From: Platynereis dumerilii
Taxonomy: Eukaryota; Annelida; Polychaeta; Phyllodocida; Nereididae
Length of the DNA stretch: 64,000 nt
Direction: 5' to 3'
Assembly: GCA_026936325.1 (NCBI GenBank)
Contig: JAPTHN010000042.1
Span: forward strand, 2,170,001 to 2,234,000
The notes under the pieces are model-generated. The model was not told where the DNA came from, ran no database searches, and was given only the letters and a program-made list of their open reading frames with translations. Of this stretch, positions 35,031-46,668 are shown piece after piece (positions within the stretch are counted from its first letter, which is position 1; each line of letters opens with the position of its first letter). A program made the translations under genes and the position numbers.

Positions 35031-36007
35031 GGGGAGAGCGGGGCACAGTGAGACACTTTTTTTATTTTCGAGTCTTCCAAAATGTTGGCAGGAACGAGTT
35101 AATTGAGATCAGGTCCACATTATAGATAATGAAGTTGGGTATATTGTCACATAGTTTCAGGTTCCTACCTTTTATAGGTTTTGAGAAACTTTGAGTTATG
35201 TACGTGCTCGTTAAGTGTCTCACCGTGCCCCGTGGGAGGGGCACAGTGAGACAGCAGGCGGGGCACAGTGACACAGGGCATCTGCTGTCATAACTGCCAA
35301 TCATCAGGATTGTTCTATCAATTGTTGCATCAGAAACTACCGTACTCTAATAAAAGCAGCTGGCTTGGTGATTTTTTAGCTCCTTTTTTGAGCATGTTTT
35401 GAAACTTCATCGCATGGGACACATGCATGACTTATTTAACCTGCCGCACCTATTACATCCTAATCAAAATCCTTCTTTGACGCTTCCCTGTGGATATTAC
35501 TCAATAAAATCAGTAGTTTATAGCAGGTATTTTGTTTTTTAATAGTGAATTGCGAGCCATACATTACATTCATGTCGTTTCAAGTGTATTTTGTGACGTC
35601 TCACTGTGCCCCGCTTCAAACTGTCTCACTGTGCCCCTAGCAGCTCTGTTTATAAAACTTTTTTTAATCCTGCGGACCAGATGCCTGCATTGTCGTTCGT
35701 CATCTCACTAAACTAAGAAAAGCAACCAAGGTTTGAATCCAAGTGGCGATTGCTTTGCATTATACCATTTTTCTTGGGAATTATAACAAAAACTCATTTA
35801 GCAAAATTATTTACTTTTACAGGCTAAAAACAAAAATATTGAAATTCCCCTCTCGATATGCTGCGTAAGCATTCAGGATATAGGACAGTCTCTCATATAC
35901 TTAATTTTTGTACTATACAAAAAAGGGTTGATCTGTAAACAGTACCAGGTAGATGCTACGGGCTTTGTCTCACTGTGCCCGCCGTCTCACTGTGCCCCGC
36001 TCTCCCC
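35031..36007. mobile_element. TA-target DNA transposon with 24-bp perfect inverted ends (977 bp)
   Basis: The ends at 35031-35054 and 35984-36007 are perfect inverted repeats of 24 bp starting GGGGAGAGCGGGGCACAG. TA flanks both sides (35029-35030, 36008-36009). Copy 3 shows the empty site (GAAAAGTATGTTGGGG near 51221). The 15-bp word GGGGCACAGTGAGAC or a one-base variant occurs eight times: plus strand at 35040, 35238 and 35260, minus strand at 35217, 35598, 35623, 35967 and 35984. No transposase is encoded. The TA duplication does not settle the superfamily (Tc1/mariner-like or another TA-target group). Confidence 0.88.
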
Positions 36008-36373
36008 TATGTCGGGGCAATCAAGCATGCTTTGAAATTGAATGAAATTCCTGGAAATGTGTTTGAAGGTAATCAGCTGTGAATGCTCCAAAAGCTACAG
36101 CATGCTCGCATTTTACTTCAGAATACAACCAGCTTTGAAGCTGAATTGATGACTGGACATTATTGTAGACTGAATGGATGCAGGCTCATATAGAGTTTGC
36201 TTAGCATGTCCAAGTCATTCCTCATATGATGAAGAAATGTGTGTTCAGTCATAGTAAAGGTTCTTTTATTTAACGTAGGTAGCCAAGCTAAGTCAGTGAC
36301 TTGTTTACAGTTGGGCCTGCGGCGACTCCAATTTATGTCTGATGTGAACGATGATGTCGTGGAATGACATGAT

Positions 36374-36446
36374 GGCCAGCCTGGGGAACAAAACCGGCGC
36401 CCTCGCTTGTGAGGCGAGCACTCTACTGACTGAGCTATCGTGGCAC
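36374..36446 (-). mobile_element. tRNA-Val(CAC)-like pseudogene or SINE head, copy 2
   Basis: On the minus strand: GATAGCTCAGTCAGTAGAGTG (D-arm), stem CTCGC, loop CTCACAA, stem GCGAG (anticodon CAC), then GCGCCGGTTTTGTTCCCC. The anticodon arm is perfect, but the T-arm (GGTTTTG rather than GGTTCGA) and acceptor pairing are degraded, so it is not expected to act as a tRNA. Confidence 0.6.
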
Positions 36447-36891
36447 GTGACGGTATGCAACGATTGTGTTCATCTGGCTTGGATGACATATTTTCCAATG
36501 TCACAAGAAGTAACTATATTTAGGCTAATAATTGTGAAAATACTCATCAATTAATAAATATAATTCTCCATATCTGTACTGTCTATAAACTGACACAGAC
36601 TTGTCAAATCTTAACAACGTGCTTTGCATCAACACTTGTATAATTGGTGGCCTGTTCCAATTCCTAGGCTTTGATTCCAACCAAGGGGAAAATAACGTCA
36701 CCAAACTCATGATGGTATTGTCAAGCCAGCTGCAACACAATAAAGCCTAGACAATGTGAACTTGGCAACAAAGATATCTGGGTGTTGAAAGTGGAATTAG
36801 CTCAGTTTTGCTTCTCTATGTTTACTGCCCATGAAGGATTTCCCAATACCGACACAACCAAGCTTTCAAGTTACAGAATTCTAACTTTGTA

Positions 36892-37241
36892 GTCTGGGCG
36901 AGATTCCAGAAATTGTGACTTTAATAGGCATTTTTTGTTAACAAGTGTAACCACTGCTTTCAACCTAATTTGAGGGTGCTGAGTCTGAATCCGCCTGTTA
37001 CCGAGCTGGATTTTTAATTTTAAGGGGTCAAAATGACAAAACAAAGTGGCCGCCAAAATGACAAGAATTGTCAGAAATATAACAATGCGAAACACACATT
37101 CAACTTTTTGTTCCAAATAGCAACAAGCTGATTCAGAATCAACACCCTCAAATTAGGTTAAAACCACTTGTTACCGACTTTTAACAAAAAAAGCCTATCA
37201 AACTCTTTTTACAGAGGCTTTTTTGAGAATCTCTCCTAGAC
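36892..37241. mobile_element. Foldback element with TA target, copy 2
   Basis: The ends are GTCTGGGCGAGATTC and GAATCTCTCCTAGAC, with TA on each side (36890-36891, 37242-37243). Inner arms also pair (AACCTAATTTGAGGGTG near 36960 with CACCCTCAAATTAGGTT near 37142; ATAGGCATTTTTTGTTAA with TTAACAAAAAAAGCCTAT). Copy 1 has no such insert near 12695. It is present in copy 3, so it was gained before copies 2 and 3 separated. Confidence 0.75.
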
Positions 37242-37725
37242 TATTGAAAGTTTCACTCTATGTAAGTGATCAAAGTCAGAATATAACAAAAATATAGTCC
37301 ATATCATCACCAAAGACAAAATTGGATTTATTTTTATTCCATTCACAATAATTGATTGGATTCCAGTCACAAAAGACAATAAGGCGCTGTTCATGGTATA
37401 GATGATATTCATTAAGTTTGCAGACTTGGTACGTTAGAATCCAAGCTAACATTTCATAAACTTTAATTTAATTTTAGAGGTTTAGCCATCTTAAAGTGTG
37501 TCATGTCTTCCACCCCTTCCTCATTGCTTGGCATTTTTTAGGATTCAATATTAGTTTTTCTGTCATTTGTAGCTTGCTTCCTTCTTTTCTCATATTGAGT
37601 TATCGTAAACTGAATTAATCATTGCAAATCGATATGGGGAGACATATTGTGTTGATTAATTGGTTGCAGCATCGTCAAAAGGATAAATGGATGACAGGTA
37701 GACCTTAAGAGTCAGTTAAGGACCA

Positions 37726-38416
37726 TATACATGCAAACAGGAACTTTGAGTTGTTGAGCTTCTTTTAAGTTTGGCCAATTTCAGCTAAAGGGAGTTGCAT
37801 GATGACATAAACAGAACCAAAACAGTGAAGTACATTTTTGACGGGGAAAGATTGAGACTCAGCTTCACACACATCAAAAACAACCAAATTTGCAATGAAT
37901 GCAAGTATCTGGAACAAATTGGTCTCCCAGTGATACCAATTTGGCAATGACCGGTTGACCAAATCTGTCCAATTGAAGACGATTATGTTCAAAAACATGT
38001 GTACTGTTTCCAAACTTCAGGCCTTCTGTGTAACAATAATGTTTTATAAACCTGCATTTTATGAAGGGAGTGGTAATTCTTATTGCAGAACTATTTTCTT
38101 ATTGCAGAACTATTTTCCTAGCAAATATTCTATTCTTCACTGCCAATTATGAAAATCCATCAACCATGCAATGTGAATTTTTTTTGTATCACAACATACT
38201 TTATGAAAATAAATTCTTATTTGCCCATCAGTTATCCTTCAACGTGTGGAACTATTCCATTGCATGCAGTACTTCATACAATTGCCCTTTCTTGTTCTTT
38301 TCTGCACTGACCAAGGGAACCATCGGTACCTTCAAGGCTCATCCTCCTCCTCCTCCTATCCACTATCTTGCTCTCTCCTCCTCTTCCACTTCCTCCTCCT
38401 CCTTCTCCTCCACCTC
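37726..38416 (+). repeat. Rearranged duplicate block joined through a (TCC)n patch
   Basis: 37726-38342 repeats sequence found again at 38939-39345 and 40000-40172, with about 650 bp missing between the two parts (join near 38152). It is followed by 75 bp of (TCC)n sequence including the CTATCCACTATCTTGC island, then returns to the position expected from copy 3 (CCAATGTACCAGACC at 38417, compare 53227). The block replaces about 250 bp present in copy 3. Confidence 0.8.
38342..38416 (+). repeat. Displaced (TCC)n patch, copy 2
   Basis: Short polypyrimidine tract with the same island variant as array units 2 and 4 and copy 2 (CTATCCACTATCTTGC), about 3.8 kb away from the main copy 2 tract. Confidence 0.9.
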
Positions 38417-39789
38417 CAATGTACCAGACCAAGAAGATGTCATATGAGCATAATATTTTCACTATTTGGAAGCAAAAATGCATTCTGTGTCTGTATTGTG
38501 ATATGTACTGGAAATATCTAGATAGTCAGCACAATATATGCATGTTTCCCTAAGTAGGATTTGACTTACTAAATACACTTCATATGTTGGAATTGAAACA
38601 TTTGAGGGCCTAACAGTTTCTCGAGTGAAAAAGCAATAGTTTGCTATCAAGGAAAGGGGCGAAACTATCAACATTGACACTTTTGTGATATCAGTGAAAA
38701 TAAACCTGCATGTTTGAAGGGCAAGGTAATTGATATTGCAGAACAAGAATCTAATCACCCTCAATCTTTATTTGTATCATAAAATATGGCAAACAACACA
38801 GAGCATTTTTTAAAGATTTTCGACAGGTAGACTGACGGAACAACCTTAACCCTAGCTCACTAAACGGTGATATGCAAAATCTAGAGATCAGATGAAGATC
38901 CATTAGATATAAAATCTTTTTTTGATTACAGTTTGTGATATACATGCAAACAGGAACTTTGAGTTGTTGAGCTTCTTTTAAGTTTGGCCAATTTCAGCTA
39001 AAGGGAGTTGCAAGATGACAGAACCAAAACAGTGAAGTACATTTTTGACGGGGAAAGATTGAGACTCAGCTTCACACACATCAAAAACAACCAAATTTGC
39101 AATGAATACGAGTATCTGGAACAAATTGGTCTCCCAGTGATACCAATTTGGCAATGACCGGTTGACCAAATCTGTCCAATTGAAGACGATTATGTTCAAA
39201 AACATATGTACTGTTTCCAAACTTCAGGCCTTCTGTGTAACAATAATGTTTTATAAACCTGCATTTTATGAAGGGAGTGGTAATTCTTATTGCGGAACTA
39301 TTTTCCTAGCAAATATTCTATTCTTCACTGCAAATTATGAAAGGAACGGTCTTTCGTTCATTCTCTAGTGGCCTTGGAACCTCTTCACTTGATAGGATAT
39401 TGTCATGTTTGTCCAAAAGCAATTGAACCTGGCTTTTTGCAACCAATTTGCATCAAAGAACGCCCTGGTAAAACCAAAACACTCCATTTATTACACTGGT
39501 CACCTGAGTTAACACATTAGCAGTACTGGGGCAGAGGAAAAGATCAGTAAATGAATTTGAGGCATTTTCACTCACAATTTTGCACATTTTTGCTAATCCT
39601 TTTGCTGTAATGGCATTGTCCAAGCCCAACACACACTCCATGGCACTAATCGCCATAAAGTGATTGAGCCGGTGGAGTTTTGAGTCACACACTAAACTAA
39701 TTAGATTTCATGAATGATCAGCTGCCTCAGCTAAGGTAAACTCAAATTTCCTAATGCAACATCCAGTGTTCTAGAGCATTATACACTGA

Positions 39790-39990
39790 AGCATAGGCCA
39801 CTGTATTCACAGTAGAGGGAGATGAGCAAATTGCTGGGTCACAGGTTCGAATCCAGCGTTAGCATGATCCCCAGGGCCTATGTTGGATGGCTGTTTCAAT
39901 CATCCTTCACCTCATTGCAATGTCCTCATACTTTCCTAATTAGTCTACCATGTGCATAAATATAGCACATAAAGCCCCGATCATCCATCC
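39790..39990 (+). mobile_element. tRNA-derived SINE, copy 2
   Basis: Paralogue of 16040-16240. B box GGTTCGAATCC intact at about 39844. Has an extra AAATATAGCACA before the CATC repeat compared with copy 1. Confidence 0.7.
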
Positions 39991-40074
39991 ATCCATCAAC
40001 CATGCAATGTGAATTTTTTTTGTATCACAACATACTTTATGAAAATAAATTCTTATTTGCCCATCAGTTATCCT

Positions 40075-40245
40075 TCAACGTGTGGAACTATTCCATTGCA
40101 CACAGTACTTCATACAATTGCCCTTTCTTGTTCTTTTCTGCATTGACCAAGGGAACAATTGGCACCTTCCAGGCTCATTTCCTATTTTATTCATGGGGTC
40201 TGCATGTTCAGCTTTCCTTGGACACAGTATGCTGTAGCACATTAA
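40075..40245 (+). repeat. Dispersed repeat R, copy 2
   Basis: Counterpart of 16330-16485. A partial second copy lies at 38235-38342 inside the rearranged block. Confidence 0.55.
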
Positions 40246-40562
40246 GGTCAAAAAAGACCTTTAGAATCCCCAAAGTCTTGGAGTTAACGACTGTTTAGGC
40301 TAAGTTAAAGGTGTCAAAGACTGGGCAGAACTTTCCTGGTGGAAGGATTATAGTCGTCAAAGTAAGAGAACTACATGTGGAGGAAAAATGCTTTTGGATT
40401 AATTTAAAACATTAGTGCGTACCGCATGAGTAAAAAATTAACGAAAATGAAAATGTGCTAAAGACAGTGAGGTGAGTTAGTAGGGCTTTATATTCTGTAT
40501 CTATGCACTTAATGAGACAGGCATGCAAGAACCACAGTATTTATGAGACAACTGTTGTGTGT

Positions 40563-40628
40563 GGGTTGTCAGGAGCGAGAATCGAATTAGCGCCCCAGAA
40601 GTAAGCAGTCAACTGAGCTGAGCCAAAG
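40563..40628 (-). mobile_element. Minus-strand tRNA-like SINE head, copy 2
   Basis: Same element as in the array, but with about 13 bp deleted from the D-arm side (AAGCAGTCAACTGAGCTGAG). Confidence 0.55.
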
Positions 40629-41254
40629 GAAAGAAATTGCTTCAAATTTGGCTGTCACTGTGTCAGAACACAAAAAGTGGAATGACAAAAAATCAATTTT
40701 CTAAAAAAAATACAATGATTATCATAACGGAAGTAAAAAATAATCATAAATAAAGGTCATACAAAACCCTGATTGATTTCTGGTGCTGTCCTCTATAAAT
40801 TTCCAATAATGGTTTTTGGATATATCTGCAGTAACAGCGTCATGATTGCTGATTTAGGGAAAATCAATTTTATATGCAAGAAACCCTTTGGTATTAAAAA
40901 AAAAAGTTGTCCTAAATATTTTAGCACTATATGTAGAGATTTTCTCAAGAAAAATATAATAGACTCCAAGAAAGCAAAAAACTAAAACAAGGAAAAGAAA
41001 AATAATGATAATTTGAGGACATAATGAAATTGACCTTGCCAGCTCTCAACATCAGTAAAATGTAAATTGGAGAGGCAATAAGTAAATTGTTGCTTTAAGA
41101 GAAGTGAGGCTATATATTCTAAGGCTAGAGCAAAGTATTGTGAGGTAGATTATTTTCAGCCTCCTTTCTTTCCTTTGTTGTAATTACTCTCTTTCCAGTA
41201 TTCACCCCCTTTTCTTGCCCTTCTTTATTTTCCCCCCTTCCTTCCTTGCAAGAG

Positions 41255-41440
41255 AAGGGAGTAGGAATTGCTAAGTGGTAGTGCCCAGGGATTCTAATAG
41301 CTAGACCCAGAGTTCAAATCCTGCTTTTGCAGGGTCACTTTGGCCTATGTTTATTTAGCTTCATATATATACACTAGAATATAATAATCATAGTGAACTC
41401 ATTGTGTCCTCCTGTCCTCATCTATTTCATTCATTATGTT
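41255..41440 (+). mobile_element. Plus-strand tRNA-derived SINE, copy 2
   Basis: Diverged A box (ATTGCTAAGTGGTAGTGCCC) and an intact GTTCAAATCC B box. Tail TGTGTCCTCCTGTCCTCATC retained. Confidence 0.6.
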
Positions 41441-42113
41441 TGCATTTGTCTTTATTGTCATTATTTAAAGGCCATCTGCCTCTGTTTGAGAGATAAAATT
41501 GCATGGTTGCCAAACACAGAACTGTGTTTCCACAGCTACTGCAGACATGTGAGAAACTCGTTTGCCATTTGTCAATTTGACAAGAATTATACATATATGT
41601 TTTTAAGCTTATATCACCAGCCAGAACAATCAAACACCATTCCTATTTAAATTGAACCAATTTACAAGGGAAAATTGAGGCAAGGAGCTCATATATTTTC
41701 CGGTTCTACAGCCAGGACAATGAATTAAACTTAATTAACCAAATTCTTTTTGTAATTTCAGTGTCATCAATTTTCCACTGATTGGTACAGACAAAATGAA
41801 ATTGGACAAGAGCCGAGTTTTCTAGAAATGGGAGAAAAGAAGCAATTGATGAATTAGTGTGAGAAAGGATGTATGCATTTCCTGGTTGAAGGCATCTTTT
41901 TACCCAATATTTTTTAGATCAATTGCTGTCACCTCAAATATCCAATTGTTATTTTAGAAAGAACTAAAAACACTACTTTAGTATTTTAATAAATGATGCT
42001 CTTATCAACTTTGATTTCCTTAAGGCTAACAATCGTATTGGTTATCAAATAACTATAAGAAACTTTTCATGCATTAGTGATCGTGCACGTGCTGGGCAAG
42101 AAAGTATTATTAT

Positions 42114-42199
42114 GGTCCTCCTCCTCCACTTCCTCCTCCTCCTCCTTCACTTGCTCCTCCTCCTCCTTCACTTGCTCCTCCTCCTCCTCCACTTGCTCC

Positions 42200-42231
<32 letters not shown>

Positions 42232-43238
42232 ATCCAGTTCCTCCTCCTATCCACTATCTTGCTCTCTCCTCCTCTTCCACATCCTCCTCCTTCTCCACCT
42301 CCTCGTCCTCCTCCTCTCCTCCACCTCCACCTCCCTCACCTCCCTCACCTCCCCCACCTCCTCCTCCTCCACTTGCTCCTCCTATCCACTATCTTACTCT
42401 CTCCTCCTCCTCCACTTCCTCCTTCTCCTTCTCCTCTACCTCCTCCACCTCCTCCACCTGCTCCTCCTCCTCCTGCTCCACCTGCTCCTCCTCCTCCTCC
42501 TCCTCCCCAACTCCCCCACCTCCTCCTCCTCCACCTCCCCCAACTCCCCCACCTCCTCCACCTCCTCCTTCTCCACTTCCTCCTCCTTCTCCTCCTCCTC
42601 TTCATTTTCCTCCTCCACCTCCTCCACCTCCTCCACATCCCCCACCTGCTCCTCCTCCTATCCATTACCTTGCTATCTCCTCCTCCTCCTCCTCCTCCTC
42701 CTATCCGCTATCTTGCTCTCTCCTCCTGCTCCACTTCCTCCTCCTCCTCCTCCTTCACTTCCTCCTCCTCCTCCACCTCCTCCTCCTCCACCTCCTCCTC
42801 CTCCTCCTCCTCCACTTCCTCCTCCTCCTCTTCCTCCTCCTCCTCCTCCACCTCCTCCTCCTTCTCCTTGCCTCCTCCTCCTCCTATCCGCTATCTTGCT
42901 CTCTCCTCCTGCTCCACTTCCTCCTCCTCCTCCTCCTTCTCCTCTTCCTCCTCCGCTTACTCCGCTTCCTCCGCTTCCTCCGCTTCCTCCGCTTCCTCCT
43001 CAACTTACTCCTCTTCCTCCTCCTCTTCCTCCTCCACTTCCTCCTTCTTCTCCTTCTCCTCCACCTCCTCCTCCACCTCCACTTGCTCCTCTACTTCCTC
43101 CTTCTCCTCCTCCGCCTCCTCCTCCACCTCCTCCTCCACTTCCTCCTCCTATCCATTATCTTGCTCTCCCTCTCCTCCTCCTCCTTCTCCTTCTCCTCTT
43201 CCTCCTTCTCCTCTTCTCTCCTCATCCTCCTGGTCCCC
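42114..43238 (+). repeat. (TCC)n tract, copy 2 (about 1.1 kb)
   Basis: The longest tract in the window. The island CTATC(C)(A/G)CTATCTTGC recurs at about 42247, 42383, 42704, 42888 and 43150, with a variant (CTATCCATTACCTTGC) near 42658. This gives irregular higher-order repeats. The 42704 and 42888 islands share their following 50 bp (TCCTGCTCCACTTCC), so the 184-bp unit was duplicated recently. A CCGCTTCCT run near 42955-42995 is private. Confidence 0.95.
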
Positions 43239-44054
43239 CTATCAATTTTCTCATTCTCACTCCGGCATTTAACCGATTTGAGATTATGTCTTGAGCAATT
43301 TTTTACCATACCCTAGGTGGATTCAATCTCTTTGATTTGAAGTTTCTATTTCAAGAAGATCCCACACAGAAATAATAGGTTTTCATAGAAAGCTGGTTAT
43401 AAAAGATAAAGGTAACATCAAAGTCAAAGTTTGGGCAAACATAAAATGATATTATATATTTATTTTCCTGTAAAGGCAATCAACTTCAAACATTTGAATC
43501 TCTAACTTTACAAAATTTTAAAACATCATCCTAATCATGCAGCCTAAACATTCGGTAATTTCAAATTACAGGAACTTATTTTTTAATCAAAGATGTTTCT
43601 TTGAAGTTCATAAACTTGTTTTAGCGATTTTGGAGATGTGGTATTTGTTTATCAATTATCCTTCAGTATGTGGAATTATAAAGTTAAAAAGAAAACGGAA
43701 ATGGCCTGTATTGAATGTACCCCTCTCCCCCAGTCCACATCTTCATTTTACTTACCTTCGAAAGCCTGCACAGTCATCTTTCTTTCTTTTTTCGAGGGCG
43801 TCACTGCTTGTCATTTTAAGTGCTAGACCTTGGCAGAAGTCTCTGAAACAAATGACTTTTGTAAGTTTTTATTGCAGCATCTGTGAAATTAATGACTGAT
43901 TGAGGAAACATCCTTGAAATTTCTCCACTTCTTGAATTCCATTGTGCTTTGGCGATGTTACTATTGTGCCCATCACTTGTGATTAACAGATCATTAAAGG
44001 ATATATAGATGCTCCTCGGTTATGATTTATTTCTCATCGCCTGGAAGACATCGG

Positions 44055-44119
44055 ATATCTATCCATCTGTCTATCTATCTATCTATCGATCTATCTATCT
44101 ATCTATCTATCTATCTATA
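44055..44119 (+). repeat. (TCTA)n microsatellite, copy 2
   Basis: About 65 bp of TCTA with one ATCGATC interruption. Confidence 0.95.
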
Positions 44120-45258
44120 AGACAAGTTTATTCAGAAAAGAGGCAATCATTGTTCTGCAAACCACATGTGCAAACTGTACTTTGCACATTTACCAATACA
44201 TATATATGAAGACGACCATAAACATCAGATTTGGAAACTCAGTGTTAAAAGATTCCAGCATCATCAATCTGAGGATTAAACATATCAAATTAAAAACAGA
44301 TGGTTTGCGAAGATGGTGCAATATTTGACATCACATGATCTGATCGGGAGATGTCATTATGTGATTGCACAACCTTATTTCTCTCCAGTTCCACACATAA
44401 ATCTTGGGATAATTTTTCTTTTTTCTCATGATGCAGTTTTAAGAGAACATGTTCATGATGACAGCTTAAACATGCATGGAAGAGAAATTTAATCTAAATG
44501 ATGAAATCAAATTGTTCAAAGACAGCACACCCGATGTGACTTGATGATTTTATGGAATAAAGAAAGGAAATAAGATTTTGTTTAATGCTTTCTGAGGGAT
44601 TGATTTGATTTAAATGCTGCAATTTTCATCCCTTAATTGTTGTTTCAAGACGTCAAAGTGATCAAATCTCGTTTGGGTTGTTGAAGGACCAGATTATGTT
44701 TTTTAAACGTGATTCACATGTATTCATCTGTTTTCAGATCTTTGTGATTCACAAAAGTCTTAATATTTGGCCATGTCAGGCGATATTTTTAAATATATAA
44801 ATTTAAATCATAACTTTTAACAACAGATACACCTGTACCTCAGAAGTAAATGAAACAGGTGATATCGCAGTTGTGTCAATGCTCAACATCCTTACCAAAC
44901 TGCTTATGGAAGCAAGGATATTCATCCAATGAGAAAAATACACATGAGCTATTAAGGAGGATGTTTGAAGCATTGATAGAAGAGGGATACAAATGACTGA
45001 CAAATAAACATCTTTGACAGGTAAGTGAACTCCGCTCCCCTTGAAATTGGATACTATATTCTACAAATGAATGTGAGACTCCATTTTTAACTGTTTTCTT
45101 GGAAAAAAAAGCCGCAGGCTTGTAAACATCAGGTTCCCAATGTCAGTTTTATAACATTTCAGTGTCATTGAAATTGTGTGGCAAGTAGGTTTGAGGAAAG
45201 AATTGACAATACATGCCAAGCTGAAAAAATGTGCTGATAACACACCAAGATACGGTAA
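44120..45258. other. Copy 2 right part: no gene recognised
   Basis: Matches 28656-29790, about 94% by eye. No shared open frame. Confidence 0.45.
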
Positions 45259-45667
45259 GGGACTGTTCAGAATTTATGACTGGGGGGGGGTGAGAGTTTT
45301 GCTGGAACTTCCCGTCAAAAATTGATACCTCCTTGATTTTCATGCGGATTTTTAGTACCCCACCTTTAGCTTTCACGCATATTTATAGTATCCCCCCCCT
45401 TCAAGATACAAAGCAATACACACATATATACTGATATACATGGCAACGTGTACAGATTCGCTTCATTTCGCGGACTTTTGCGCGTTAAAAAGGCCAAATA
45501 AAATGAGTTCATGCATGTTTTTTAAAAGTTTTTCTTTGTTGGAATTTCTTACCCCCCTTGGAAGTCTTGTCAAAAATCAATACTCCCCCTTGAAACACAT
45601 GTGAAAAGTAAATACCCCCTCGGCCAAAACTCCAACCCCCCCCCAGTCATAAATTATGAACGGTCCC
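45259..45667. mobile_element. MITE with G/C-run ends, copy 2
   Basis: Counterpart of 29792-30200. The ends GGGACTGTTCAGAATTTATG and CATAAATTATGAACGGTCCC are inverted repeats with two mismatches, slightly better preserved at the tips than in copy 1. Confidence 0.75.
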
Positions 45668-46660
45668 AAACTGACATTACATTTGATCAGGTGAGGATTT
45701 TTTTACAGTTCCAAAATAAAACTTGAGATGATTTGTCTTTATTTTCGTGCCACAGCTTTATGAAGCCTAAACCAAAGCAGAGAAATTTAATCTGAATGCT
45801 TGAATCAAATTGTTCTAAGAGCACTTTCTGCCACTCGGAAAAAAGAAAACCAGATTTTGTTGAATGCTTTCTGAAGGGTTGATTTTATTTAGATGCTATA
45901 ATTTCCATCTCATAATCGCATGTTATTTCAAGACGTCCAAGAGATAAAATCTTTATTCTGTGGTCTTCAAATGAGATTCGCAATCATTCCCCCAAATATG
46001 TCCTGGTGAACATTTTAAAACTGCATTTTGATTTACATGCAGTCGTTGTCATATTTACGCAGAATCTCAACTTCTTTTCTATCCTGTTGATCTGTGATAT
46101 CACATGTTAACCAAGTGCCATAGCTTGTATCCCTATTCTCTAGCATTGCGATGTATTTGAAATAGCTGATGGTTCAACTGAAATGCAAGTATGTCATTCT
46201 ATGAAAGTTTGAAATACAACAAAACAGAAGGCTATATGTGAAATCCACACTATGCCAAATTATATATGCTTTGTCCTTGAAGTATTCAACAGCTGGTGAA
46301 GATATAAATCTCAGTTTTTCCTACTTTTTTTATCTTTCCATGATGATAGCCAATCTTTCTTGGTTATGTTCTTGCCCCTAAAACAACCTTGATCTTTGAA
46401 TCATACTTCTGCCAGATTTCCTTCCACCCCTTGATCTCAATAAATCTCTTATCTGCACCTGTGCAACAATGTCACATGACCAACCATCTGTGTCACATGA
46501 TTGATATGGATGATAAACCCTGGTGCCCCTGGAGACTTTTTGCTCTTTGGTGAATTCTTGTGAGATTCCCTTTTTTACAGTTGTGCCTACTTTCGTATTT
46601 GTAATAAAAGTTTTGAATGTAATTTCAAATAGAGACAACTATCTACTTAAAGTTTTTTGT
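45668..46660. other. Copy 2 right part: no gene recognised
   Basis: Matches 30201-31150. No coding evidence. Confidence 0.4.
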
Positions 46661-46668
46661 TTACACAT

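Larger units (their letters stand above)
40490..43735 (+). repeat. Single module, copy 2
   Basis: Counterpart of one 2.75-kb array unit, lengthened mainly by its (TCC)n tract. The first 800 bp are clearly more diverged from copy 3 (about 80%) than the part after about 41440 (about 96%). Confidence 0.88.

Noticed and set aside
36374-36446. Functional tRNA-Val gene
   Set aside because: T-arm and acceptor stem do not pair properly in either paralogue.
42114-43238. CRISPR-like array because of the recurring CTATCxACTATCTTGC island
   Set aside because: Spacing is irregular, the spacers are microsatellite, and the sequence is from an animal genome.
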